DNA from: Zonotrichia leucophrys gambelii
Lineage: Eukaryota; Chordata; Aves; Passeriformes; Passerellidae
NCBI RefSeq assembly: GCF_028769735.1
Contig: NC_088171.1
Span: 65,772,216 to 65,836,215, forward strand
Length of the DNA: 64,000 nt
Reading direction: 5' to 3'
Shown one piece after another: positions 1-11,727 of the stretch. Every line of letters starts with the position of its first letter. Position 1 is the first letter of the stretch. Position numbers and translations under genes: made by a program. A model generated the notes under the pieces. It did no database searches, was not told the origin of the DNA, and worked only from the letters and a program-made list of their open reading frames with translations.

Positions 1-2799
1 ACTATTACATGAGCATGCAGTACATCCACTCAAACAAGTACCTTTTGCACACTATAACAGAGTCCTGTACAAAGCATAAGTCAACTAAATGTTAAGTCAC
101 TCTTCTCCATCACAGTTGTTGCTATCTTTGAGCTTCATAACTTTGCCTAGTTCACAACACTTTGGCTTAGGTAACTTCACAAAGTGAAGCTATGAACATC
201 TATTTCTAATACAAGTTTGAAGAATGCATTCTGTCAACAAGACAGTTTATGGTGAGACACCAACAGTGTTCTGTTGTTTAAGTAATGCTTGGTGAAAAGC
301 TGTACTGAAGGAGCACAAGTCTATCAGTGGACTAATGGATATTTTTTACCTTTATAATTTTTAAAGATTTTTAAATTCCTGTTTTCCTCTCCTCCTATTT
401 GTTCAGCCAAATCCGAATGATTATAGTACTTGTATTTGTAAAGCTTATAGTACAACTGTTAAAGTTAAGAATACAGATGCTAAATATTTTTCTAACTGTA
501 AAATAGGTATTTATTCTTAGTGGCTTCTGTAAGTACTTATGAAGAATTATGTGCTATTCTATATATTGTCACAGTCAAAAGTTTAGTTCTATAGATACCT
601 GATTATCCTCTAAAACACCCAAAATATTAAGGACCTTCAGAACTCCATTATCTGTATAAAATTTAGGCACATTTCAAACAAGCAAAACGTCTAGCCAAGT
701 AATGTTAAAAGGTTTTAGATTTTTAGCTCCCATATACCTTATATTGGTGGATAATCCAAAATGGATTTTACAGTGTTCATACTAAATTTCTCAAGTAAGC
801 CTAGAGAGTTAGGTCTCAAACCAAAAGGAATGCCATTTGTATCAAACAAGTATTGTTAATTTCACTGAAAATATTTCACTCTTCAGTATTTACTTTGCCT
901 TAGAGTTGGTGTTTTGGTCCACAGATGAAGCACAAAAGGACATATTGTCCATTCCCTTCAACAGCTATCAAATCCTGCTAGGATTCATGCAGTAGCTTCC
1001 TAAAGTCTTCAGTAACTACAAGATGAACAATCAGAAGTGAAAAAATGCATGTTCCTGAAAGAAAATATTTCTTTAGATCATTATTTTAGAGAGCAATTGT
1101 TTTTATACCTGCTACACTGGGAGAACACCCCAAGCAGTAATACATCTTCACAGGCTTTGAGATGTCCTTGTGATTACATTTATAATTAATGCACAGCCTG
1201 AATTTCATGTCTAACTTCAGGCACAGTTGTGGGAAACAGCAGAAACAGCATGCTTCAGGATACAATCTATCACAATTTTAGGATATCAAATGTATGCACT
1301 CAGGTTGAATTCTATTTTCTGTGATAACTTCATTTCCCCAAAATTATGTGCAGCTTCCTACACCAGTTAATGAACCCAGATGAAGATTTCACTGCTGTAA
1401 CAGAGAATACTTTTCCCACTGACTTTAAAGGTTGTGAAGGTGGTGACCAATGTCTCCACCAAATATCTGACCACTAGGCCAAGATAAATGTTCAGCTCTG
1501 TTAAATTCATCTTTACTCAAAGAACATTTATTACTTCAGCTGAGGATTAGAACAGTCTTTCCACCTGAGGCTGCTCCCAATCTAAAGACCAAAAAAAAGT
1601 TATAATTCAAAAGGTATCTCATCAATATGCTGGTGCACCGGTATGTTAAATTTTGGTAACTCCGAAAAAAGGTTCTGCTTTAGCATTTTTGTGTATGTAA
1701 TACCCCATCATAATTTATGAACAACATTCAGAATTTCATTTTGTCTCAAATTACATGGGATTAGATTGGTTATTAGGATGACAACTGTGAGCTATCTCCA
1801 TGTTTTTTCCCCTTAACTGAAATACCCATATGATAAAAACCCTATTTCTAGAAACAGAAGAGCAACTGAAAAGCATCTCAGGTTCACAATTGCATTTCTG
1901 GGCCTTATTAGAGCCACAGACTTTCTGGGGAGGGAGGCTAACTGATTAACCCACAATTCACTACACCAAGCAATACTATTGTGTCTGTTCATCTGGAATT
2001 ATACATACGTGATGTAGGATAGCTGTGTACAAAAACATCCAGTTTAATATGCTCATGATATAAATGCTTAGATTCAATGCAGGCAATGCATTATTTAAAT
2101 ATGCCTAGTGCATGAAATACATAAATTAAAACAAAAAGACCCAGTTCTTATAGTTATTAGAGCTCAGACTCCATTACAGTTCCTCATTATATATGTGCTC
2201 CCCACAACAGAACTCAAATACAAATTGTAAGCTAAATAAATATTAATGTACAATATGTTGAGACAGCAACACTATTTTCTTTATCAAAATCAAAACAATG
2301 TGCTTCAAAAAATAGAAAGCTACTTTAGACAAGTTTAGACAAGCTTCACATCCATGTTGAATGTTCAAAACTGGTTAAATTATTGTTTTCTTAAAAAAAA
2401 AGCCAACAGCAAGTCTTGACTAGCCACAGCACACAGCTTAGTTTCATAAATTCAAAATTACTGAGAAATTTAAGGACAATAATTTTTGGAACGTTTTTTT
2501 CCTGGAACATAACTGCAGGTTTTGAATCAAAACAGAATTTTTTTGATCTGGGGAATAAGTCAAGCCAATCAGAGCAGCGCCAAATGCTCCTCAGCTGCTT
2601 CCCAAGAAGAGAACCCAAAGAGCAGCCACCTCCAGTATATGCCTACAGAGATTGTGGAAGCTCAGTTGAATGCCAGAGTCAAGGTCAGAGAGGTCATCTC
2701 CAAGGGGAATCTCCAAGCTCATCTGCTACTGACCTCCCAACACCATTATCTCCAAGGAAATAATACTAATTAAACAATATTTGGGTCACTTAAGAAAGC
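1..2799. other. AT-rich sequence downstream of TMEM170B, no gene seen
   Basis: This is AT-rich non-coding DNA with no recognisable exon, repeat family or RNA gene. It may be distal 3'-UTR of TMEM170B (minus-strand AATAAA at 1532-1527 and 515-510) or intergenic. A plus-strand open frame of 115 codons at 2416-2763 shows no domain and is judged to be chance. Confidence 0.5.
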
Positions 2800-4135
2800 T
2801 TTGGGTCAACAGAACCTGGTTCTAGGTGTGATTTTGGCTGCCTAGACACTTGTTGGAAGAACAATACAGCATCCCACAAGTTATCCATCAGGTTCCTGGA
2901 GTATGTAGAGGATATATTTGGAAAAAAGATGGTTAGATGTGCCAATTAAGGATGGGGCACTGCTGGACTTGCGACTCACAAGCCAAGGAAACCTGCTTTG
3001 TAAAATTCCAATCAGGGACAGCCTCAGCTGCCATGGTCACAGTACTGGGATCCTGCTGAGCTGAAGGTCAGTGTTAAAACAAACATTTTAGATTTAGAAT
3101 AGCAAACTTCACAATGTTCATAGCCCATGGGAAGGGTTGCTATGGAGGATGAAGTACTGGGAGTTCTTCACCAACAGTCTCCTGGAAACACTAAACCAGC
3201 TCATCCCCTTTAAGGCCAGGAAAGAGACAGAGCAAGAGACCTCCTTGGTTTAACTGTGAACCTCTGAATTTGCTCAAATCCAGAAGAGAAGTGTACCAGA
3301 GATGGAAAAGCAGAAAAATACACACTAAGAACTAAAAGGACATCGATAGGATGTACAGAGAACTTTAGGAAGTTCAACAATGACAAGGGTAACATCTTGC
3401 ACCTGGCAAAACACAATGCAGGAGTGCAGCACAGGCTGGGATGGACCTGTCTGAGGAGCAGCTCTGTGGAAAGGGATCTATCTGGGGGTCCTGGTGAACA
3501 AGCAGCTCCACGTGAGTGAGCAGTGTGCTGTTATGGCAAAGGAAGCCAACAGGATCATTGACATGATGGATGGACTAGATCAACAAGAGCATCACCAGCA
3601 GAGTTAAAATCACCATTATCTCATTCAGCCACCTGACAGGCCACATCTGCAGTACTGGGTTCTCTGTGTCTAGCTTTGGTCCCTGCCATGCAAAAAACAC
3701 ACAAAACCATGGACAGGCTGGAAAGACTCCAGAGAAAGGCCACGGGGATAATCAAAGGTCTGGGAAGCCTGACATATGAGGAAAGGCAAAGAACTGGGTT
3801 GATTCTGCCTTGAAGAAAGAAGGCTTAAGGGAGCCTTTATCAACATATTCCAATTTTCAAAGGGTGGCTACAAAGAAGAGACTCCCTTTTTACAAGCAGT
3901 CACATAGAAAAGATGAGGGGTAATGTGTACAAATTACTTTGTGATATTCCAGTTGGACACTGGAATAATGCCATTGGAACAAAATCAGAGGGAAGTGTTG
4001 GACTCCCCAGTACTGGACACTTTAAAGACTTGGTGCTGGGCTACCTTGTCTAGACCATGCTATTGACAGGAAAGGTTGGACCAGACCATGGCTGAGGTCC
4101 CCTCCAAACTGGTATTTTACAATTCTATGATCATA
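2800..4135 (+). mobile_element. CR1 LINE remnant, 5'-truncated and internally deleted
   Basis: This segment reads like avian CR1 in the plus direction. From about 2800 to 3350 it resembles the part of ORF2 after the endonuclease: GGTTCCTGGAGTATGTAGAG near 2891, then GCACTGCTGGACTT near 2958, then CCATGGTCACAGTACTGGGA near 3032. From about 3370 to 4135 it resembles the CR1 3' end: GGAAGTTCAACAATGACAAG, GGTCCTGGTGAACAAGCAGC, CATATGAGGAAAGGCAAAGA, and it closes with ATTCTATGAT at 4122-4131, the usual CR1 3' terminal motif. The reverse-transcriptase core expected between these two parts is missing, so this is a deleted fossil with no intact frame. It lies antisense to TMEM170B, downstream of or within its long 3'-UTR. 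The 5' boundary is uncertain by a few hundred bases. Identification is from memory of the family, without an alignment. Confidence 0.75.
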
Positions 4136-5476
4136 CTGATAAATCAAGTGTGTGGAATGTTTAAATCTTTGATAGTAGCAGCTTCTAAAAAAAACAGTAG
4201 CTTTCCCACATTAAATAATATATTCAGTACTCCCCCTTCTTCCAAACATTAAACTGTGTCGATGCATTATTTGTTCTGCACAACGCAGAATGTGCACTTT
4301 GATACAATGCAGAGACAGGCAGAGCTGATTGAAGACAGTGCTAAAACATCCTGTGTGGACAACACTGCATTGTCCAAGGGTGAACCAGGGTACCATCAGT
4401 GCCATTCACACACAAGATGCCTTTGTAGCTTCATTAAGAGGGGAAGGGGGAGGGGAGGCTAGCTAAAGTAATTCTATTTTCTATTGGAAAAGCTATTTCA
4501 GTTGTTAGCAATTGTCAGGTACAAAACACACTCCGCAAAGCCACCATTCACTCATTCAAATATACATATATACACAGACACACACACAAACACTGACTAA
4601 AGCACCTTATGCTTAACTGTTTCTAGGGATATGGAATGAAAGTTCCAAGTTTTGCAGACATAAGGCCACTTACACTTTCTTTCACTGCTGGAGTTATTAA
4701 GCAGTACGTTCATGCTGTGATCAAAGAACACTTCACAGACAAACTTTTCATCATTATAAACTCCTCACAAGAAACAGCTGAAAACAAACTTCTATCAAAT
4801 AAAGCCTTGTCCCTGTTAGGCCACTTAAGCATTACATTATCTGCCTGTCCCCTCTTGCCAGGCAATAATGCCATACAATGCAGAGAGAGCTAAACACAAC
4901 AACATTCTAAAAGTGAATACAAGTACCTATGCAATAAAAAATTATTTGGAGAAAAGTAGCTTAAAACCTGCAAAGATGCCTCCTTGTCCAAGGGGGAGAG
5001 TTACAACAGCAACAACTTCATTGGCACAGTAATTAAAATGAAGAATGAAGTTCATCAGTACAAGCACATGTATCTCATCAGCTGGCAGCAGCCTGCTGTA
5101 GGTTAGCTTAGTGAAAGACAGTCAGCCATTGGCCAGTGGCAGCATAATAGCCTCCTACAAAAATTAAGAATTGAGATTAAAAATTAAGAATTTGGAGCAT
5201 GTGAATAAGTTTCAGTGTGAGACAAAGGCATGAGACAATCTAAATTACTGAACACCGTGAGTGCTTCGTGATGCATTTGGTTTTGATCCAGACAAGCATT
5301 TCCAGGTTGTCAAATAAAATGTTTTAAACTCTGTTGAACAAGACACTGTATCAAGTAACCAAATCAATCAGAAATAATCAAAGTAGAACAAGAATGAAGA
5401 TGTGACAATTGTTTTTAAATCCTCTCACCTAAACATATATGTAACAAGGCACATTAGGAAAAATATCTTCAATCAC

Positions 5477-5482
5477 TTTATT
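5477..5482 (-). terminator. candidate poly(A) signal of TMEM170B
   Basis: AATAAA on the minus strand, about 1.9 kb past the stop codon. It is followed by a T-rich then T/G-rich stretch (ATATTTTTCC, then TGTGCCTTGTT), a reasonable downstream element. It is a candidate only. Confidence 0.35.
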
Positions 5483-6042
5483 ATTCATTTGACTTAAATA
5501 CCTGAAACCAGTTTTCTCACAATTTAAGACAATGGGGGAGAGTTTCAATTGCTTGTTACAGATGTCATAATTTCATTGTCTATTAAAGTGCAATGGTCAT
5601 GTGCCAAAAATTATAAGCAAAAAGTAAAAGACAAAAGACAAAAAAACAAACCACAGGAAAGTTTTTGACAACATTCAAAAACAGTGACAGTATATGTATT
5701 CAGCCACATTTTTGAAGCAATTAAAAGTAAAAATAACACTGAAAATATTTATAAACCTATACTTTAACTTGTTCCCTGCAAAGCCCATAACTTTGCATGT
5801 TTTCCAAACAAGACTCTGATGCTTTTAAAGAAAACAAATACTATTAGCATTCCTAGCGCTTTAAAGAAATGTGGAATAAGATAAAGGCAGACATGTTAGT
5901 TCATTATATTTTGAAGTACTAAGCAATGACTGGAATTGCAAGTTATATTTTAAACATATTCTTTTAGGTGTGCAGTAGGTGCCAGTGTTTGTGACAGTCC
6001 TGAAAGTCTTTTTGACATCATAACAGCAAAACCCTTGAGTGA

Positions 6043-6048
6043 TTTATT
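6043..6048 (-). terminator. candidate proximal poly(A) signal of TMEM170B
   Basis: AATAAA on the minus strand, about 1.36 kb past the stop codon. A G/T-rich stretch (GGGTTTTGCTGTTATG) lies about 10-25 bases downstream, which fits a cleavage site. Without transcript data this is only a candidate. Confidence 0.35.
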
Positions 6049-7407
6049 CCCCGTCATCATTAAGAGACAACTGCTGAAAAGCATTAAACTGAAAAAAGAT
6101 GTAAAAGATTCCTCATTCTTCACAGAACTTTATGCCCTTTAAATTTTGTATTTCATAAATAATTAGTCATTAGACTTAATTTCTCTTTACTCCAAACACT
6201 CACATTTATGACATTTCACATGCACAACACCACTCAGTCCCTTTTAAACTAGAAAAGCACAAACCACTAAAAGCTAAGTATTTGAAAGTTCTAGGTATCT
6301 TGACCTTTCCAAAGATACAAAGTGTTCAGAAACAAGGTAGTAAATACATTAGTGCTGCCCCACTTACAAATTTTTGGAGTACAGTAACTATTTCATTACA
6401 TTTAATATTTTTGTTCAGTAGAAAACCAAGACATCATATTGTTAACCCTTTCCATTTTCCTCATAGGTTTCTCTGACAGTTTGTTGTATTTGTGTTTTCC
6501 TTACAGAATGCATGTAGGGGTAAGGGTCCTACCAGTGCTTAATTAAATATAGGGAGTTCATTTGCAATGAGCACCCTTTTTCTGAGGTTTGCAGAAGGGC
6601 TGGTAGCCATGTGTATGCTCAAGACAAAGTAATTTCAAGGAAAACACCAGTTTAAGATTTGTTTGTGCATACACAATGGTTTGTACTTAATAACCTTCAT
6701 ATAGTCACCCTAAACTCCTGATTTCTGACAGGCTAAAATCACGAAGAAATGTGCCAAGGAACAAAACCGCCATGAGCCATTCTTCACACAGTGCTAATTA
6801 TATCAGGGTTGTTAAAGCTGTGGTTCTTAAACCCCATCAAAACTAATCTACATTTTGAAACAGATCTAACAGTTGTTTTGAATGCTGAACAAGAATATTC
6901 AGCATTTAGAGAGATTCTTCTAACACACAGAAGTCAGTTATCTTGCTATTTCACCTGAATTCAAGGAGAATTGTGCACATTCACGGAATCCTTCTACATT
7001 CCAGAGCTTACCCAGCCACCCGCTCAGAATCGAACCCCAAGTTTGGCACACGGAGCAGCTTTCAGGGCGGCCCCTCTGTTTCCTTCCAAGGTGTTAAGGA
7101 CAGTGATGCCACCACCAAGCAGGGACCTGCCTGGCAGCTGCTGGAGGTGCTCCATCTCCATCCCTGGATCTCACAGGGATCCCCCTGGCCCGCGATGGAG
7201 GCACGTTAAGGCGCAGTGCAGGAGTGCAGCAGTTCCAACACTAGAGGACAGCCTGCTCATTTGACTGAGCCTCGAGATTTGTAGTGCACTTTCCACATAG
7301 CTTCCTTCCTCTTGCACCAGAACTCGAGTTCATAAGCTGATGAATCCACTGTCAGGAAGCTTCTCTTCAGAATAAAGACGTTTTTCTCCCCCCTTTCTAC
7401 ATGAGTT

Positions 7408-7538
7408 TCAAAGCGTTGCAAGAATTCTTGAAAATGAGATAATTAATGTCAGTACTGTCTGTCCAACGCCAAAGACAAGAGCTTCTAGGGGAGCCATGTT
7501 CTTTCCTGCTACTCTGTAAATTCCAGCTACTGCAGCAC
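7408..7538 (-). CDS. TMEM170B: TMEM170B coding exon 3 (residues 90-132 and stop)
   Basis: This is the terminal coding exon, too short to appear as a free-standing ORF. I found it by looking for the expected C terminus on the minus strand. The acceptor AG is at 7540-7539 after a T-rich tract. The exon supplies GT to complete Ser90, then reads AAVAGIYRVAGKNMAP and LEALVFGVGQTVLTL to the end SFSRILATL, with stop TGA at 7410-7408. It finishes the second membrane segment (to about residue 97), adds a short polar turn (RVAGKN, 98-103), and makes the third membrane segment (about 107-126) with a very short tail. The total of 132 residues equals my recollection of the family length, so the gene is complete and undamaged. 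The 3'-UTR follows directly toward lower coordinates. Confidence 0.95.
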
Positions 7539-9332
7539 CTAAGGATCACAAGGAAAACAATGATCAAATCACAGAAAAAGCCAAGGTTGAAATATGTGAC
7601 AAATTATCTACTCTATGTGTCAGCTATTTATAGAACATTACCAAATACTGCATTGCTTCATGGCATTACACAATTACCAGCCTTGTTTGTATTTTTACAG
7701 TTATACATATCCTTCAGGAATGATTTTCCCAATTGAACCAGATCAACTTTTCCATCACCAGTTTAAGAAAATCAAATCTTGTTGCTTCCCTTTACACATC
7801 TTCAAATTTTTTTAAACATTTTTTGCCTTGTGCCAGTTTGAAAAGGTAGCAGAACAGTCCTCTAAAAATTGACCAGGTCTGAAGAGTGGTTTAATACTGC
7901 TTGTATAGGCAGGGAGAAGACAAGAACAATAAAGCTGCTAGTGTCAACAAAACAATTGCAAACACACATTGACCAGCTTCATTTAATATTTCAGCTGAAT
8001 AAACTGGTCATACTAAATGAGTTTATTTCAACTTAAACTACTGAATTGTTAACAATTGTTTAGTAAAACCAGCAAAACATGAAAAAGGCCAAAGTACTGC
8101 AGTGTTTGCCATAAATGTGTATGAGAGGAAATTTCTAACCAATACAATTAGATTTTGAGCTATAGCACATAAAAAGATTCCAAACTGAACAGATCATTTT
8201 TCTTGTACATTTGTGTGCAAATTCACATTTGAAATATAATCTAAAGGCCAGGACCAACCTCAACCAAACCCAAAACTTAATTGTAGACCTTCAGTATGGA
8301 TTGTCTCAGATGTTATCTAGTCATAATTAAATGCCTTCAGAGATCAAAGAGGCTCTTTCAGGCTCAAAGAGAACTGAAAAGTCATCACAATTTTTTTAAA
8401 TAATAAGCAAGATTTAAACATAAAATGGGACTTTTTTTTTGGTTTTGCACAGTTACTAACAGGAATAGTCTGCTGGAGTGATCAAAAATCCATCAGTGAC
8501 ACAGAAATACATTGAGTCACAACAGATTTTCTGAAAGTACAACCAGCATCTGAATCATCTGACATCTTCAAAAAGTAACACCTCAGATTCACAACAGCTT
8601 TAGCAAGAGTAGAATTCAGTCATGATTGTGGCCATAACAGTACTTACAAACACTATTAATCACACTGTTAGGCAATTTTTTGGTTATTTTTATTGTTGTT
8701 TTTTTTTAAAACATATTCTGTAAAGTATATTTTGTCTCAAATATCTCACCAGAAGGCTAGCCTTATGGTATTTCACTCAGCTACCTTTCATAAGCTTTTC
8801 CATTTGTTCCTTGGCTAGCTGCTGTCAAAACCTGAAAGAGATCCATTAGACTGAGCCCACTACTGACATTAAAATTATTTTTCAGATTGAACTCTCAAAG
8901 CAAATTCAAATTGGCCAAAAAAGTATACCAGAATTGTCACTACTAGATCGGTTACAGAAATTTTGGGCTTCAAGAAAACACTGAGATACTCTGGGAAGTA
9001 TCCAGAATAAAACAATAAAAATTTGGTAGTTTGCTAATTATGTATTATTACACAAATAACAGTGTGCAGTACAACCTGTAACGCATAACCCAGCACAGAT
9101 GGTATGGAGCCAAAAGTATGTACAATAGGCTGCCAATGAGGGAAATGAGAATTTGTTACCAAAAAGGAGTGTGCTGGGGAAGAGGAGGAAGCACAGGCCC
9201 TTCTGGATCAAATACAGCTAAAATTCTTGCCTTAAGCTGCCTGGTGTTTATATATTCTTGTCTGGCTTGGTGGGGTATTTTTGGTTGTTGCTTTGTGGTT
9301 TGTTTGTTTTTATTAGGGTTTCAGGTTTGTTG

Positions 9333-9365
9333 GTTTTTTTTTTTTTTGGTTTTTTTTTTTTTTTT
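9333..9365. repeat. T-rich low-complexity tract
   Basis: Two T runs of 14 and 17 bases separated by GG lie within a wider T/G-rich stretch (about 9240-9370) in TMEM170B intron 2. It is low complexity only. Confidence 0.9.
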
Positions 9366-10275
9366 ACTGTATTCCCTTCTGATTAGTAATTTTTCAATAC
9401 CTTTAAAAATTTTTATTTAATACCTAATTTAATTTTAATTTTTTAATTTCCATGACTTTTCAAAGCTAAGAAACAGAGGAGTCTCCTGCTTTTCTATATG
9501 CTGCTAAAAAGGTTCCAGAACATTAGAAAGTTTGAAAGATCTTCCTGACCAAAATTAAACTTACATTTTGCAATAGTCTATGCTGCATTCATTCTCCTAC
9601 ACAAACAATGCAGAACACTGGAAATGCAAGGTGGAAATTGAAGTCAGTTGGCTATTTCAATTTCTTAAGCACTGGACCAGGCATATTCAAATAGCTGATA
9701 TTTCAACTTGCATCTCTCAGTTTGCAGCATAATAGCTATTAAAAATCCTCTTTAATATTTGATCACCATAATTTGCCTTCAAAAGCTCCCCACAGAATTT
9801 CTATCAGTATGAAACAACTGAATTCTGGCCAGAAACAAAAAATACTTCAAGGTAAAAGTACTTGCCTAAGCAAGCTGCAATGCTCTGTGCAAAACCTTTG
9901 GGAACAGCATAACAAGTCTACAGTCTAAGCTTGGAGAAGTTCTCAGATGAATCTGCACACAAACAGGATTGCTTACGTGCTAAATGCTTTGACCTGCAAA
10001 ACTGGATGCCAAAAATACAACCGTGTTGCTCCTCTTTTTATGCAAAGATAAAAGACACAGAGTACTTTCATTTGAGAGACACTGATCCTGAAACCTCCCC
10101 ACCACAGAAAGCTGTGAAAGTCTCTGCTTGGATCTTTCAACACCACATTTCCTATCTCAGTTCTTCAGAAATGCTCCTGCATGGCTGACCTTGTAACAGG
10201 CCACTGCCATTTCAATCCTAAGACAAAAACCAGCATAACACATAACAAGCCACTCAAGTAGTTCCAACTTATCTT

Positions 10276-10278
<3 letters not shown>

Positions 10279-10317
<39 letters not shown>
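10279..10317. repeat. 39-base A homopolymer
   Basis: An uninterrupted A run in TMEM170B intron 2 (a T run in the sense of the gene). No recognisable element body precedes it, so I do not call it a retroposon tail. Its length is likely polymorphic and error-prone. Confidence 0.95.
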
Positions 10318-10320
<3 letters not shown>

Positions 10321-11556
10321 AACCTCCCCCAAAAAACCCAACAAAAAATAGCTATACTGAACCATACTGTGTTAACTGGTGGAAATTCTAAGATGAGAAA
10401 TCTGTAGCAATTAAAACAACATTTTGAAGAAAGTTTTAGTGAAACTTCTCATACATTTGCATTTTTATTTAGCCTTGAAAAACAATAGTCAGGAAGGTCT
10501 TTCAGCAGCAATAAGAAATAATCTGACACAAATCCTCTATGAATGAGTAGTGATACCACTATTCTTATAACCTGGGCAGAACACAGGAAAACCAAAAGGT
10601 GGGAAAGGTGGGAAGTTTTGCCTTCAGACTATATGGTGGTTGCTAGTGTTAAGGTGCCTAACTTGAAAGGTCTCTGAGGGTAAGGAAATCTTTTCTGCAC
10701 CACTGAAGATTTTGGGGCAGAAACTACTGCTCAGTTAACATAGGCACCATTCAACACATGGTTTTTAATGCTGAGAACTCCTTACCAGCACTGCTGCAGA
10801 CAAGCATGTGCTTCTTTCCTGAAAAAATAGCATTCACTATTTTTCCCCACACAAGAGAAAACTCAGCATGCTCCTACTTGCTTGGGAAAGCTACTGTAGT
10901 CTATTTATAAATTTGATAAACAAAGCTGGATATGATAAAACCAAAGAATGACTAAAGTATCCTAGAGGTTTTATGGCCCGTGTTTCAGTGCTGACATAGA
11001 TAACAATTTCTTGGGAAAGATGGAAAAGCAGCATCTGATACAATAACTCTAGATGAGGACAGATGAGCAGCATTTCCTCAAAACATTGTTGGCAATGAAT
11101 TTGGTCAGCTGTAAGCCTTCCACATTTCACTATATAACACACTCCTACTTTCTGCAATGTTTTAAACATGAGTGTGGTTTTTAACAACAGCTCTGCGAAC
11201 CTTTGGGCTTTAACAGAAAAAATTGTTGCATCTATCTGAGGATACAATGTCAAGAAATAATGAAAAAATGTATTTTGAGTGGTAGCCATTCATGTAATTC
11301 CATAAGAAACTCTGTAACACATGCCCTTGCAAAACAGTATTCCACCTAGAACATCAGCAAAGCTTAATTTTTCTTTTTTGGGAGGTGAGGGGAAGCCACT
11401 CTATAACTATTGCAAAAATCCTTAATAAACAATTAACTAAGAAAAACAGTTGTTTTTTTTGTTTTTTTTTTTAATTTTAAGTTAGATGTAACATAAGAAA
11501 GGAAAAAACCCCAAAACAACAAAAAAATCCCAAACAAGAACAAAAGGCAGACTTAC

Positions 11557-11727
11557 TGGTTATCATTGCTCCAGTTACAGAACCCAGAAATCCAATGCTG
11601 ACCACAATGACAGATATCAGCCTCCCCTGCCTATGCCTCTGCAGCATCACAAACATTAACACTCCCACAGCACCATGGACAAAGAGAGAGGAGAAGAGAG
11701 CCCAGAGGAAAACCCAGTACCACATCT
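11557..11727 (-). CDS. TMEM170B: TMEM170B coding exon 2 (residues 33-90)
   Basis: This is the central exon, 171 bases, phase 1 at both ends. It begins after a pyrimidine-rich acceptor ending CAG (11730-11728) and ends A|GTAAGT, a consensus donor at 11556-11551. It encodes MWYWVFLWALFSSLFVHG and onward. The first membrane segment spans about residues 35-61, then a basic loop LQRHRQGR (61-68), then the start of a second hydrophobic segment (LISVIVVSIGFLGSVTGAMIT, 69-89, here listed as two runs: LISVIVVSIG then FLGSVTGAMIT). The open frame runs on past 11557, but those extra residues are intron read-through. The split codon 90 (A plus GT from exon 3) gives Ser, as expected. The loop and the flanking aromatic cluster are the most recognisable part of the family. 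Confidence 0.96.

Larger units (their letters stand above)
4136..7407 (-). other. TMEM170B: TMEM170B 3'-UTR, proximal and probable extent
   Basis: This is non-coding sequence immediately after the TMEM170B stop codon. The first few hundred bases (about 6985-7270) are GC-richer than the rest. The remainder is AT-rich with many T-rich and A-rich stretches typical of a long 3'-UTR. No stable open frame or repeat is visible between the stop and the CR1 copy at about 4.14 kb. Candidate poly(A) signals in the sense of the gene are at 6048-6043 and 5482-5477; others occur at 1532-1527 and 515-510. The true 3' end cannot be fixed from sequence alone, so the lower boundary here is only the edge of the CR1 copy. 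Confidence 0.5.
7539..11556 (-). other. TMEM170B: TMEM170B intron 2
   Basis: This phase-1 intron of about 4.0 kb runs from donor GTAAGT (11556-11551) to acceptor AG (7540-7539). It is AT-rich with no recognisable exon. It contains a T-rich tract at 9333-9365 and a 39-base A run at 10279-10317. A minus-strand open frame of 132 codons at 10891-11289 has no recognisable domain and is probably chance. Confidence 0.9.

Noticed and set aside
7020..7040. Minus-strand GGTTCGATTC resembling a tRNA B box
   Set aside because: The bases around it do not form a T-stem and no acceptor stem or A box is visible at tRNA spacing.
9090..9150. Weak CR1-like phrase (AATAGGCTGCCAATGAGGGA)
   Set aside because: Only about 20 bases resemble the CR1 3' region and the flanks do not match, so it is not called.
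10279..10317. A run considered as a retroposon poly(A) tail
   Set aside because: No element body or target duplication could be recognised, and CR1, the main bird LINE, does not end in a long A tail.
10891..11289. 132-codon minus-strand frame in TMEM170B intron 2
   Set aside because: No recognisable domain, not needed for the gene, and no evident splice sites joining it to the TMEM170B frame.
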